A DNA stretch of 64,000 bases from Chaetoceros tenuissimus (Eukaryota > Bacillariophyta > Thalassiosirophyceae > Chaetocerotales > Chaetocerotaceae): the NCBI GenBank assembly GCA_021927905.1, contig BLLK01000019.1, positions 496,001-560,000 on the forward strand, in the 5' to 3' direction. Below the pieces are notes generated by a model. It saw only the letters and a list, made by a program, of their open reading frames with translations. It had not been told where the DNA came from and searched no databases. A program made the translations under genes and the position numbers. Positions 1 to 11,184 of this stretch are shown here, piece by piece. Position 1 is the first letter of the stretch. Every line of letters begins with the position of its first letter.

Positions 1-3000
1 CTCACTCTTAGTGCCTTTTCCTTTACTAGTAGGAGCAGTAGTCGTGGGAGGAGTTGGTGGTGGAGTCTTTCCTTTGCCTTTACTCTTCTCACTTTTAGTG
101 CCTTTTCCTTTACTAGTAGGAGGCGTAGTCGTGGGAGGAGTTGGTGGTGGAGTTTTCCCTTTCCCTTTACCTTTGCTTGTACCCTTTCCTTTCGTTGGGC
201 ATGCACTTTTCTCACTCTTCGTACTCTTAGTTCCTTTTCCTTTACCCTTTCCATCCGTTGGACAAGTTGGAGGTTCCGGTGTTTTTGTTGGACTTGGGGA
301 TGGCTCTGGTATTGGATTAGAAGAAGGTGAAGGAGATGGCTCTGGTATTGGATTAGAAGAAGGTGAAGGTGATGGCTCTGGTATTGGATTAGAAGAAGGT
401 GAAGGAGAAGGCTTGGTAGAAGGTGATGATGATGGTTCACGAGAAACTTGCCCCTCTTGTGGGCGGTCTGATGGCTCTGGAAACGGCCTTGCAGAAGGTG
501 AAGGTGATGGCTCTGGAAATGGATTTGCAGAAGGTGAAGGTGATGGCTCTGGAAATGGATTTGCAGAAGGTGAACGTGATGGCTCTGGAAACGGCCTTGC
601 AGAAGGTGAAGGTGATGGCTCTGGAAATGGATTTGCAGAAGGTGAAGGTGATGGCTCTGGAAACGGCCTTGCAGAAGGTGAAGGTGATGGCTCTGGAAAT
701 GGATTTGCAGAAGGTGAAGGTGATGGCTCTGGAAATGGATTTGCAGAAGGTGAACGTGATGGCTCTGGAAATGGATTTGCAGAAGGTGAACGTGATGGCT
801 CTGGAAACGGCCTTGCAGATGGTGAAGGTGATGGCTCTGGAAATGGATTTGTAGAAGGTAACTCTGAAGGAATAGCACTCGGACCATTGGACATTACAAC
901 ACTAGGAACCACACTTGCTACTTCAGATGGACTTGAGGAGGGTCTGTTAGATACTGACGGCTTGAATGTACCAAAAAATGTTGGAGATGCACTTGGATGT
1001 AGAGAAGGAGATACTGACACACTTGGTTCTGAGCTAGGTAGCTTCGAAGGATTTGAGGACTGACTGCTTGATGGTGACAAGCTTTGTTCTACACTTGGTG
1101 TCTCTGAAGATATATCGCTCGGAGAAGAAGACATTACTACACTGGGATTGACACTTGCTACCATTGATGGACTCGAAGAAGGACTCTGTGATACTGACGG
1201 CAGTAAGGTACCAACAAATGTCGGAATTTCACTTGGATATACAGAAGGAAATACTGATACACTTGGTTTTGAACTCGGCGCCTCAAATTCAGCTTTATCG
1301 CCAGTAGGTGGTGTAGTACTAGGACTTTGTGTTTTATTTTTCAATGTAGGTGATGGACTTTGTTCTAGACTTGGTGTCTAGTACTAGGACTTTGTGTGAT
1401 TTATTTTTCAAAATGTAGGTGATGGCACTTTGTTCTAGACTTTGGTGTCTCCGAAGATATAGCACTCGGAGTATCAGACATTACAACTGTAGGAAGTACA
1501 CTTGCTATCTTTGATGGACTTAAAGAAGGACTCTGTGATACTGACGGCTGGAATGTACCAACAAATGTCGGAGGTTCGCTTGGATATACAGAGGGTAATA
1601 CTGATACACTTGGTTCTGCACTTGGAAAGTACAACAGAGAAGGAGCATGACTAGTCGATGGTGATGAGCTTGGATCGAGACTCGGAGTCTCCGAAGATAT
1701 AGCACTCGGAGTATCAGACATTAAAACTGTAGGAAGTACACTTGCTATCTTTGATGGACTTAAAGAAGGACTCTGTGATACTGACGGCTGGAATGTACCA
1801 ACAAATGTCGGAGGTTCGCTTGGATATACAGAGGGTAATACTGATACACTTGGTTCTGCACTTGGAAAGTACAACAGAGAAGGAGCATGACTAGTCGATG
1901 GTGATGAGCTTGGTTCGAGACTCGGAGTCTCCGAAGATATAGCACTCGGAGTATCAGACATTACAACTGTAGGAAGTACACTTGCTATCTTTGATGGACT
2001 TAAAGAAGGACTCTGTGATACTGACGGCTGGAATGTACCAACAAATGTCGGAGGTTCGCTTGGATATACAGAGGGTAATACTGATACACTTGGTTCTGCA
2101 CTTGGAAAGTACAAAGGAGAAGGAGCATGACTAGTCGATGGTGATGAGCTTGGTTCGAGACTCGGTGTCTCTGAAGATATAGCACTCGGAGTATCAGACA
2201 TTACAACTGTAGGAAGTACACTTGCTATCTTTGATGGACTTAAAGAAGGACTCTGTGATACTGACGGCTGGAATGTACCAACAAATGTCGGAGGTTCGCT
2301 TGGATATACAGAGGGTAATACTGATACACTTGGTTCTGCACTTGGAAAGTACAAAGGAGAAGGAGCATGACTAGTCGATGGTGATGAGCTTGGTTCGAGA
2401 CTCGGTTTCTCTGAAGATATAGCACTCGGAGTATCAGACATTACAACTGTAGGAAGTACACTTGCTATCTTTGATGGACTTAAAGAAGGACTCTGTGATA
2501 CTGACGGCTGGAATGTACCAACAAATGTCGGAGGTTCGCTTGGATATACAGAGGGTAATACTGATACACTTGGTTCTGCACTTGGAAAGTACAATGGAGA
2601 AGGAGCATGACTAGTCGATGGTGATGAGCTTGGTTCGAGACTCGGTTTCTCTGAAGATATAGCACTCGGAGTATCAGACATTACAACTGTAGGAAGTACA
2701 CTTGCTATCTTTGATGGACTTAAAGAAGGACTCTGTGATACTGACGGCTGGAATGTACCAACAAATGTCGGAGGTTCGCTTGGATATACAGAAGGAAATA
2801 CTGATACACTTGGTTCTGCACTTGGAAAGTACAAGGAGAAGGAGCATGACTAGTCGATGGTGATGAGCTTGGTTCGAGACTCGGTTTCTCTGAAGATATA
2901 GCACTCGGAGTATCAGACATTACAACTGTAGGAAGTACACTTGCTATCTTTGATGGACTTAAAGAAGGACTCTGTGATACTGACGGCTGGAATGTACCAA

Positions 3001-5300
3001 CAAATGTCGGAATTTCGCTTGGATATACAGAAGGAAATACTGATACACTTGGTTCTGCACTTGGAAAGTACAACGGAGAAGGAGCATGACTAGTCGATGG
3101 TGATGAGCTTGGTTCGAGACTCGGTTTCTCTGAAGATATAGCACTCGGAGTATCAGACATTACAACTGTAGGAAGTACACTTGCTATCTTTGATGGACTA
3201 AAAGAAGGACTCTGTGATACTGACGGCTGGAATGTACCAACAAATGTCGGAGGTTCGCTTGGATATACAGAGGGTAATACTGATACACTTGGTTCTGCAC
3301 TTGGAAAGTACAACGGAGAAGGAGCATGACTAGTCGATGGTGATGAGCTTTGTTCTTTACTTGGAGTCTCTGAAGGAGTTGCACTCACTACCATTGACGG
3401 ACTCAATGATGGGTATACTGACACACTTGGTTCTGAACTGGGAAGCACTGAAGGACTTTGAGAGTCATCTGTTCCAGTTCCTTCAGTAGGCCTTGGTGTA
3501 GATGGTGTAGGTGTTTTCTTCAAAATTGGTGATGGGGTTACAGCTATACTTGGTGTCTCTGAAGCAAAGAGACTGGGGCCTGATGTTGCAGCGCTAGGAT
3601 TGTCACTTCCTACCAAAGAAGGACTCAAAGACGGACTTGTAGACACACTTGGCTCTGAACTAGGCAAGTACAAAGGAGAAGGAGCATGACTAGTCGATGG
3701 TGATGAGCTTAGTCCTAGACTTGGCATCTCTGAAGGGGCAGTACTCGGAGCATTTGACTTCACCACGCTAGGAGCTGCACTCCCTACCATCGACGGACTC
3801 AGAGATGGATGATCTGTAGGAGCAGATGTTTTAGGTGATGCAGAAGGTTGAGCGGTTGGTCTTGGAGATGGTTCATTCTTAGTTCCTTCAGTAGGCCTTG
3901 GTGTAGATGGACTTGGTGTTTTTCTAAATGTAGGTGGAGGTGTTTTAGGTGATGCAGAAGGTTGAGCGGTTGGTCTTGGAGATGGTTCATTCTTCGTTCC
4001 TTCAGTAGGCCTTGGTGTAGATGGACTTGGTGTTTTTCTAAATGTAGGTGAAGGTGTCTTTGGTGATGCAGAAGGTTGAGCGGTTGGTCTTGGAGATGGT
4101 TCATTCTTCGTTCCTTCAGTAGGCCTTGGTGTAGATGGACTTGGTGTTTTTCTAAATGTAGGTGAAGGTGTCTTTGGTGATGCAGAAGGTTGAGCGGTTG
4201 GTCTTGGAGATGGTTCATTCTTCGTTCCTTCAGTAGGCCTTGGTGTAGATGGACTTGGTGTTTTTCTAAATGTAGGTGGAGGTGTTTGAGGTGATGGAGT
4301 GGGCCCAAAACTTGGTGAGACAGAAGGTGCAGATGTTGGAAAAGGAACTGGGGCTGATGTTAAACAAGATGGGGGGTTGTAGACGTATTGTTCTACTGTG
4401 GTAACAATATAGGTTGGTGCTTGGGTGACAGGAGCCTTTGTACCTCTTGGTGTCGGTTGAGGTGTACCCACAGCGTCAAATTTTTTCACTGCTACTTGTG
4501 CATTCCATGAAGTCGTTGTTGGAGGTCTTGTTAGAGTTGGTTGAGTTGGTGAAGGAGGACCTGTTACTACTGTTCTCGTCGTAGGCCGTGTGACAATGTC
4601 GCCACATTTGAGATCACTATTTTCTGGAACATTGATACTAGAAGAATTCTTGAAACCTCTGACTGCATGGGATGAAGACCAAGTGGTCTGAGATTCATCA
4701 ATCCTTTTCTTTCGATTCTTTTGTTTCTTTCTCTTCTTTTTCCCTTTTTTCTTACCAGCTCTTTTTGGAATATCTTCACCTACAGAAGAAAAAGACTCAA
4801 ATACTAAAAAAATGTTTAGTATAGATTATCATATGAATTGAAATGACAAGAGAAGACAAAGAACTTACCTTTCTGGAGAAAAGGATTGTTGTTAATTGCG
4901 CTACTTTGCTTGTTTCCACCATTCTTAGAAGACTTCTTCCAATCTCCGACTTCTAAACAGCGATAAATATAATTTGTCAGATCACATACACCAGAACTAT
5001 TCCTTGATTTATAAAAGAGAGTGTTTACTTACCTTCATGAATGAAAACGTTCCTACCCCTTCTATCCATTACATTGTACTGACGTTCAGTCTTTATGTAG
5101 CTGTCTTTGTTTTCAATTGAGAATATATTGTCTCCATTTGCAAGCCTCAAGTTTCGATCGCCATTGGATGGTGACTCTCCTGTCACATTAGAATCAGACT
5201 GAAGCTCATTTGTTTCTCTGATGCTGAGCTTGATTGCCCAAGCGCTACCCAGAGATAGGAGAAACGCGTGAATTGCTAAAAACCGCTTGAAAGATTTCAT
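1..5300 (-). CDS. Gene A: giant secreted PS-repeat protein (5' part, disrupted, runs off left edge)
   Basis: Exons inferred at 5033-5300, 4869-4952 and 4779 to the left edge; donors are GTAAGT, both junctions are phase 1, and the frames join cleanly. The start at 5300 (MKSFKRFL) gives a hydrophobic signal peptide and matches the start of gene B; a longer frame from 5381 exists but lacks that support. The leader carries GDRNLRLANGDN and ends VFIHEG. Exon 3 opens with a Lys/Arg-rich stretch, then KKFDAVGTPQPTPRGT, four 38-aa KTPSPTFRKTPSPST-type repeats, about eight 80-aa PS repeats (PSVSVLPSVYPSEPPTFVG), 12-aa SPSANPFPEP repeats and a GKGKGTK/PPPTPPT module at the edge. It is probably a wall or matrix protein (inference from composition). 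The frame changes near 2833 (one base short in a repeat unit) and again within 1379-1449, where a degraded copy of the preceding ~70 bp brings in a stop. Paralogue of gene B. Confidence 0.8.
296..860 (-). repeat. 36-bp minisatellite coding for 12-aa Ser/Pro repeats
   Basis: About 15 imperfect tandem units of 36 bp. On the minus strand they read SPSANPFPEP, with SPSSNPIPEP variants at the low-coordinate end. Units come in a few alternating types (ggatttgcag and cggccttgcag). Length is a multiple of three, so copy number can change without frameshift. A related 36-bp block, SASPSAKPSPRP, lies in gene B at 28720-28890 and 33230-33490. Confidence 0.9.
1450..3355 (-). repeat. 240-bp coding tandem repeat (80-aa PS units), about 8 copies
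   Basis: Near-identical 240-bp units; the same segment starting ctttgatggacttaaagaag recurs at 240-bp spacing. Each encodes 80 residues on the minus strand, from YFPSAEPSVSVLPS to SSPSTSHAPSPL. Most copies differ by only a few bases, which implies recent expansion or homogenisation. One unit near 2833 has lost a base and breaks the frame. Confidence 0.95.
3820..4300 (-). repeat. 114-bp coding tandem repeat (38-aa KTPSPTFRKTPSPST units), 4 copies
   Basis: Four tandem 114-bp units in gene A; each reads PRPTEGTKNEPSPRPTAQP followed by SASPKTPSPTFRKTPSPST on the minus strand. The unit is Lys/Arg-punctuated, unlike the acidic and neutral 80-aa units downstream. Copies are nearly identical. Confidence 0.9.
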
Positions 5301-7877
5301 TTCATCGGAAACCAGATTATGTGCGAATAGATCTTGGCCTGGGAAATAATGAAACTGTTCAAGAAATTTGACTCCATTCAAGCGTAGTAAAAGTAATGTG
5401 TTGATAATGAAAAAGTGATGTTTTGATAAAAGTGATGTTTTGAATGTATTCCCGTGTTAGATACGATTGATAGCCCAATCATCTCTTTGACCTTCATTCA
5501 ACTCTCTAGCATGGCGATAGTAGTAATTTGAAAATGTGATATTTTTCGTAAAATAAACGAGCTTCCCCCATTCTGGCATGGCAAAGAAAAGTTTGGAAGA
5601 GAGAAAAAGTGATGTTTTCAAAAGGTTCTCCTTTTTCTAAAAACTTCATGAACTATGATTGGCTATTTTCGAAATATTTAGCATCGTAGACAGAGATATT
5701 TCCAAAGAGATATACCAAAATATTTTACTTACATAATCTCAAGAAATCGTGCATGTTCTTCTCGTCTTCCTATCAGACCGCATTGTACATTAAATATGAG
5801 ATATTTTTGAATATTATGCAACAAATATGGCGGGGTCTCTTTCTTTTCATAGTTCACGTAGTTGTCTTGTACTGATGATTCGAAGCGTTCCTCTTCCGTC
5901 CTTCCTTTTCCTTCAATTGAAATTTCGGACAAGAAGAAAGGTATTCTACGTTCACCTGTCGTTTTTTCTTGAATGGAAGTACCATACTTTCTCCAGCATG
6001 AATATGAAACACCATCTCCATAGACCTTCAATAAAGCATATTTGCACAAAAACATTCACAGTTTATTCCTAAGAAAGCAGTGAATGAAAATCAATTCTCA
6101 ATTGTCACAGCATCTCAACACTTTCCAGATATGATGATCCAAGTACACACAAATTGGCAACGAAACTGCATCTCTACACGAGCCAAGTATTTTCTTTACT
6201 GCTCTTATTTCTTCCAGATTTCTTCCACTTATTTGAATGCGTAAGCCCGAACCCTGAGCGACGATTTATCTGTTGGAATCATGAGCATTTCAGTCTTTCC
6301 TACTTGGAGCATTATAGCGAACTCAAATAGTACTCAAGTATTCAAGACCTCAATTTCTTTGAAAAAAAGCGCTATGGAGAACCAGGCAATCTTTTACTCA
6401 GAGCACCATATGGCCCTTATTCTTTACATTGAAGCAATTGACTTTTATCCGCTGACTAAATATGTGCAAGGGAATCATACACGTAAGTATATGAAAATCA
6501 TGAGAGGAAGCACTATGTACTTATTTCTTTTGCACTCTGAAGTGGTCCATAAGTAAGAATTGGCACAGCCAACTAGAGCGAGAAATGTAAAGCCTTTCTT
6601 CTTTCTTCATTTGAAAGTCAATGCAGATGCCGCTTCAGAAAGAAGTCATTTATCGGCATCTTGTTCATAGTTTTATATAGGATTGGAAGAAGAGCTGGAT
6701 GTCGATCCTATCGTTAAAATATTTGTACGGCTCTATCAGGTGTTGAAAAAGAACCCTTCTTGTCAGCGAATAGTGAACTGTTTCCATTCTGTTTCCTAAA
6801 CTCTATCTTCGAATCTTTTCACCAATAATTCAAGTACCATAATCTATTCGTCTTTCAACATTACATACATATTACATTCAAAAGAATCTACTATTTATCT
6901 ACCATCTACTTTACAATCATCATGCTGATTGTTTTACTTTTTACTGTAGGAATAGTACTCGTAAGTACATACGAACTCCATAGATTCTACCTTGCCACGT
7001 ATGTCATATTTTCGTGCTATAGAAGCCTCTTCTCATGACTTCGCGCCAAATTTCATTCTATTTTCAAGTACGAAGGTACGTAGGTAAAAGTACAGTGAGA
7101 ATTGATTTATTGTAAAAAGTAATTTGACAGTACGGTATACTTGATCTCAACCTTTTCAACCCTATTAACTCAATGCATGATAATGTTCCGTACCTGATAA
7201 AGAACAGAGTTTGAAATTAATTGAAAAAGAAATCAGCTGGTGATATGATTTACTCTTTTCTAACAAGCAAGCTACTACTTCTCCCTATTTGACAGGAGTC
7301 GAGTCATGGCTAGAGAACAGTCGAGCAAAATGTCCAGATGTTCGAGCTGGTTATTGTTCTTCAAGAGTTAATCCCCTAATGTGAATCTTTTCTTTTTCTC
7401 TCTTCTTGCCTCTTCTTTTGAGGAAAAAGTTCAAGGCGTGTTCTTACGTATTTTAAAGTTGTGACAAATTCTTCATCTACAAAGTGCATACCTTTCTAGA
7501 AAAGGAAAGGTGGAATGTTCCTCCTTCTTCTTTCGCTATTTTGCAAGAAAGAAAGTAAAGGAAGTTCAGTAGCCAGACATGAGAATAGGACATTCGACTG
7601 AGGTCATCATTACTTCATACATTTCATAGAAAGATAGTTGAATCAATCATGATTCTCTACAAACATGATTGATTTGGTTCATTGAAAAGACATTATAGAC
7701 CCGTTTGTTATCTGCATGCAATTTTCTTCTCTTTTTTTACAAAAGGTTCCCCGTTTGCTATCACTCTGGAATATACTCGTAAACTGGACAGCGTTGGGAA
7801 TTTTGGATCCTAGTGAGATTCGCATAACTTTCCAAGGAGAACTCTTGCAATTATAATTTTTATTTACTATTACAAAA
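5301..7877. other. Intergenic 5' flank of gene A, duplicated upstream of gene B
   Basis: No convincing gene. From the ATG to about 6800 the DNA is recognisably similar to 38280-39700 upstream of gene B: the stretches around aaatcgtgcatgttctt, ccagatatgaatgag/gatgatcc, and ttttatataggattggaag recur in the same order. A 91-codon frame at 6281-6556 is disrupted in the paralogous flank and is not called. Promoter-motif copies are at 5409-5442 and 5603-5619. Confidence 0.7.
5409..5442 (-). promoter_or_regulatory. Shared promoter motif upstream of gene A (double copy)
   Basis: GAAAAAGTGATGTTTT at 5409-5424, immediately followed by a second copy, GATAAAAGTGATGTTTTG, at 5425-5442. The first lies about 110 bp upstream of the gene A ATG. 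The core is quasi-palindromic (GAAAA...TTTTC). The same motif sits at a similar distance upstream of genes B and D. A further copy is at 5603-5619. Confidence 0.6.
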
Positions 7878-9270
7878 ATGGTTTTCGATGTACCTTTTCA
7901 TGATTACTCTGACATTAAACCAATCCAGTATCCATGTGACATGGAGAAGGAAAGTGCAGAGAAACAGTATAATATTTCTGCTATCGAACATAAAAATAGT
8001 GATATTAATGTCAGCCATTTATCATCCAAAGAAATCGAGAATGAATGCCCACTCGAGAAAATGTTGACTGTGCTCACTGGAAAAACGAAGTGTCAGAGAT
8101 CTACGAAAGATAAAGCGGTCAAGTTCCCTATGAAGGCAAGTCTTACGCTTTGGGTTTACTGGGCCTTATGTACAGGCCCTTTCCTTTTTATAGCACCTGT
8201 TATTCTCACTTTTATTTGTGGTATTTGTATAGCTAATGTATGTGTGGGCATGTGGTGACTATGATCACATTGTACGCTGGAAAGTTAATCAAGTAGATGG
8301 TTCTGATGTCTTTGTTATTGATGACATCGATGCATTCACGAAGGAAGTCCTACCTTCTCTGTTCAAAGTGGCAAAGTTTGTAAGCTTCCAGCGGAAGCTA
8401 TACCGTTGGGGAATTCTCAAATCTCATAGATCAAGAAGTGAGAAAAAGAAAGGAAGCGTTTCGTATTCACATCCTCTCTTCAAGAAGGGTGACTATTTCT
8501 TAGCGGCTCAGATGTCATGCAGGTAAGTTTAGATTCATATAAGAGAAAGTATATTTATGCCTACATTGATCGGGTCTCATCTCGCATGATGTATATTGTC
8601 AACCTTCTCATACAGTGGATCTGAAGTAGAAACGCAAAAGACTGCCTCGAAGCAAAAGAAGAAGGTTGAGAGAAAAGAGATTCAATCTAAATCTGATTCC
8701 AGACAATCAAGAAAAGTCTCTATCAATCATAATATTCCAGCTGTCAGTAACAATACTGCAAGGGATGACCCCGAAGATCTTACTCTATCTGTATTTTCTC
8801 CCGAAGATGGCCTTATGACTTCGATGCGAGTTTCTTCTATATTGCAGCACGCAAATAAAGAGCAGTATCATTTCAGTAGACGCAGAGATGAGGAAAGAAA
8901 GATGTCAATGCCATCAGTCAGCAATCAGATGTATCACTGCAACCGTCCTTCCTATTCAAGTTCTGATGAGGTAACAAGAAGTTTTCTTCAATCTATGACG
9001 AATGTGAACTCTCAGCATGATACTTTTCCTATTTCAAGAAATCCCAGCAACTTTCTACCATTTGCTGGGGTTCAAGCAGCTCAAGAGGATTTGTTCCGTC
9101 CTATGCAAACTTATAGAAGTAGCAGTGATGACGTTCGTCGTTTCCGCACTGATTCAGTTGGATTTGATTTACCCACTCTGAATAGTATGATTTTAAATTC
9201 AGATAATCTACTTCGAGGTAATGCTCCTTCCTTTTCTGCTTCTAGAGGGAGAAATGTATTCGAATGTTGA
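7878..9270 (+). CDS. HSF-type (heat-shock-factor family) DNA-binding protein
   Basis: Three exons, 7878-8135, 8233-8522 and 8616-9270, give about 400 aa. The HSF domain covers roughly residues 82-180: FPMKLMYVWACGDYDHIVRW, a VFVID segment, EVLPSLFK, then FVSFQRKLYRWG (the recognition-helix region) and HPLFKKGDYF. Splicing is needed to rebuild the first helix (FPMK|LMYVWACG). Intron 1 (8136-8232) appears to be GC-AG, with donor GCAAGT, because no GT donor restores the domain. Intron 2 is GTAAGT-AG, phase 2. A Lys-rich stretch follows the domain, and the C-terminal half is Ser/Asn-rich without a clear coiled-coil trimerisation region, as in many of the expanded diatom HSF-like proteins. It is likely a nuclear transcription factor with unknown targets. 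Confidence 0.9.
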
Positions 9271-9479
9271 AGTTTAAGTCTTACCAACTCGTAGATATTC
9301 TGAATTTGAATGCTTATTCTGAGAAGCAATGTACATAGTTAAACGTATTTTATAAATTTAATTTGGTAAATAGTCTCAGTTTTTCTTGTTTGGTTTTCTG
9401 GAGTTCTTGTTATTCTAATAATCTGCGTTGCTCGTCGTTATTGAGGCATCAAAGCGGTAACATTTACTCCAAAGTATTT

Positions 9480-10490
9480 TGCATTCTCAAGACATGTTCT
9501 ACATTATGTTTTACCTGCAACAGAACAGAAATCGCATTGCTCTGGATCTGGTTCAGCTATGAGACGGGTTCAGCAGAAGGCGGTTCACCAGTACTTTGTA
9601 CATTTGTCTGAGATTTGATGGGCAAACCAAAAGGTGTTAATGTATGAGTAGGTAGTGCTTCTTTGCCCTGCTATCATCAAAGGGAGTAGACATGATATAT
9701 TGCAGAATGTAACCAATGGCCGTTGCGCAGAAGTGTAAGAAATGCTTACAATCATTGCTGTATGATCAAGGTCGACGTGAGGAGTGTAGCAGCGAGGATT
9801 GACCGAGTTTTGATTCTCTAATACCGGAAGATGAAGCCGAAGTGATCTACTCTACGTTATTCCCTTTTCATATCTTTATATTTTCTAATTCTACAATTGG
9901 TTAGGTTTCGTGACATAGTAATTAATGAGACAAAATGTAAGACGTAGAACTTACCACATTTGTTTCTTGGACTTCTGTTTACTTCATCGGAACAACAACA
10001 TAAGCAGCATATAACATAATTTTCAGATTGAATATGAAGAGGGCCATCCTATTCTTAGAAAAACGGATGTGCCTCACCTCTTCATGTAATAAAACGTTCC
10101 CTACTCTTCGTCCCATTCATTACTACCCTTTACCGACTGTCAGTCTTTGAGATTTTGCACTGGCTGCTTAATTTGTTTTCGCTAGAGAATATATTGTCTT
10201 TATTTGTATACTCTAAGGTTCGGTGTATTCCTATCATATCAAGATTCTTTTGAAGTCGGCGAGTGCACTGTAATCTACATCATCCTCAATAGTTTTTCTG
10301 AGGGTTGACATTGCTGTCTCTGGAGAAGAAAAGAGAAACGCGTGAATCATTGTACTAAAAATTCTTAGATAAAGTGCGAATAGATCTTGCCCCTTTAAAT
10401 CATGAAACTTTTCAGAAAGAAATTTGACTCAACTCAAGCATGGTTGGTAAAAGTAATGTTGTGTTGATGTGAAAAAGTGATATTTTCAGT
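9480..10490 (-). pseudogene. Decayed 5' region of an M11/leader gene (gene D type)
   Basis: Minus-strand remnants line up in order with gene D: 9520-9600 with the start of exon 4 (cattgctctggat...ggttcacc.gtact), 9690-9960 with the exon 3 region (taagaaatgcttac, gtgaggagtg.agc.gcgagg), and 10080-10330 with the leader exon (aatatattgtct.tatttg, agattcttttgaagtcg.cga). A promoter-motif copy follows at 10472-10488. Frames are broken by many indels. It is a relic of a gene once organised like 45.5-46.6 kb. Confidence 0.75.
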
Positions 10491-10752
10491 ATTCCCGTTT
10501 TGAGCGATTCGAATTTCTCCAAGGTATATTCTGTTTCCTGAAACTTTCTTTTTCTGTCAAATTTCAGTTGACTTTGCTCATTCCTACTATGAGAATGATT
10601 AAAGGCTGGCACCATGATCTATTCTTCTTTCATATTTGCTTTAGGAATTACGAAATTACGTTGTGGAGATGAGAGAGATGAACGAAGAGTGTGTGCCTAC
10701 GGCTAGACTATCTAATAGACAGATGAGCTAGCTGTCTATTAACACTTATATG

Positions 10753-10760
10753 TGACGTCA
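10753..10760. promoter_or_regulatory. TGACGTCA palindrome (CRE-like)
   Basis: Perfect 8-bp palindrome TGACGTCA, the core bound by bZIP factors and similar to the CO2/cAMP-response elements described in diatoms. It lies about 430 bp upstream of the transposase start. Further copies are at 18178-18185, 18285-18292, 26288-26295 and 59224-59231. Function is not shown by sequence. Confidence 0.35.
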
Positions 10761-11184
10761 TATATTTCTGAACATGATGCAGTTATATTTCCCCCCCCCA
10801 CAAAATTCACCCCCAAAACATGTGACTAACGTTTCACTGTCTGCATCTTTGTTTCAAGGAAATATGGAAATACTAATCGCTGCATGTATTTCATCTTCAT
10901 TACAATAGCACTTGCGACCTACTACACATTTACATTTCCAGCTATGAAATTTCCAAAAAAAATAAAAATAAAATTTGAACTCTGATAGTGCCTTTTGGCC
11001 CTTTGGAGTGGCTATGAGAGTCCTTTTTCTACACCAAAAGAGATGCCGAACATCTACCCATCTCATCTTTTTTTGATTTTTCTATTGATGTGTAGTGATG
11101 GATCGTAGCCGTATGTGAGTCTATGACAACTCCTGACTGGAAGAAGAAGAATGGATACTTTCATTTGTATAATTTAAAAAAAGA

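Noticed and set aside
11-1063. Long plus-strand open frame (Gly/Asp/Glu-rich repeats)
   Set aside because: It is the antisense shadow of the minus-strand SPSANPFPEP and GKGKG repeats of gene A; the minus strand fits the exon structure and paralogy.
5827-6556. Possible small genes at 5827-6072 and 6281-6556
   Set aside because: The paralogous flank at 38.8-39.5 kb is interrupted in the same frames, and no domain is visible.
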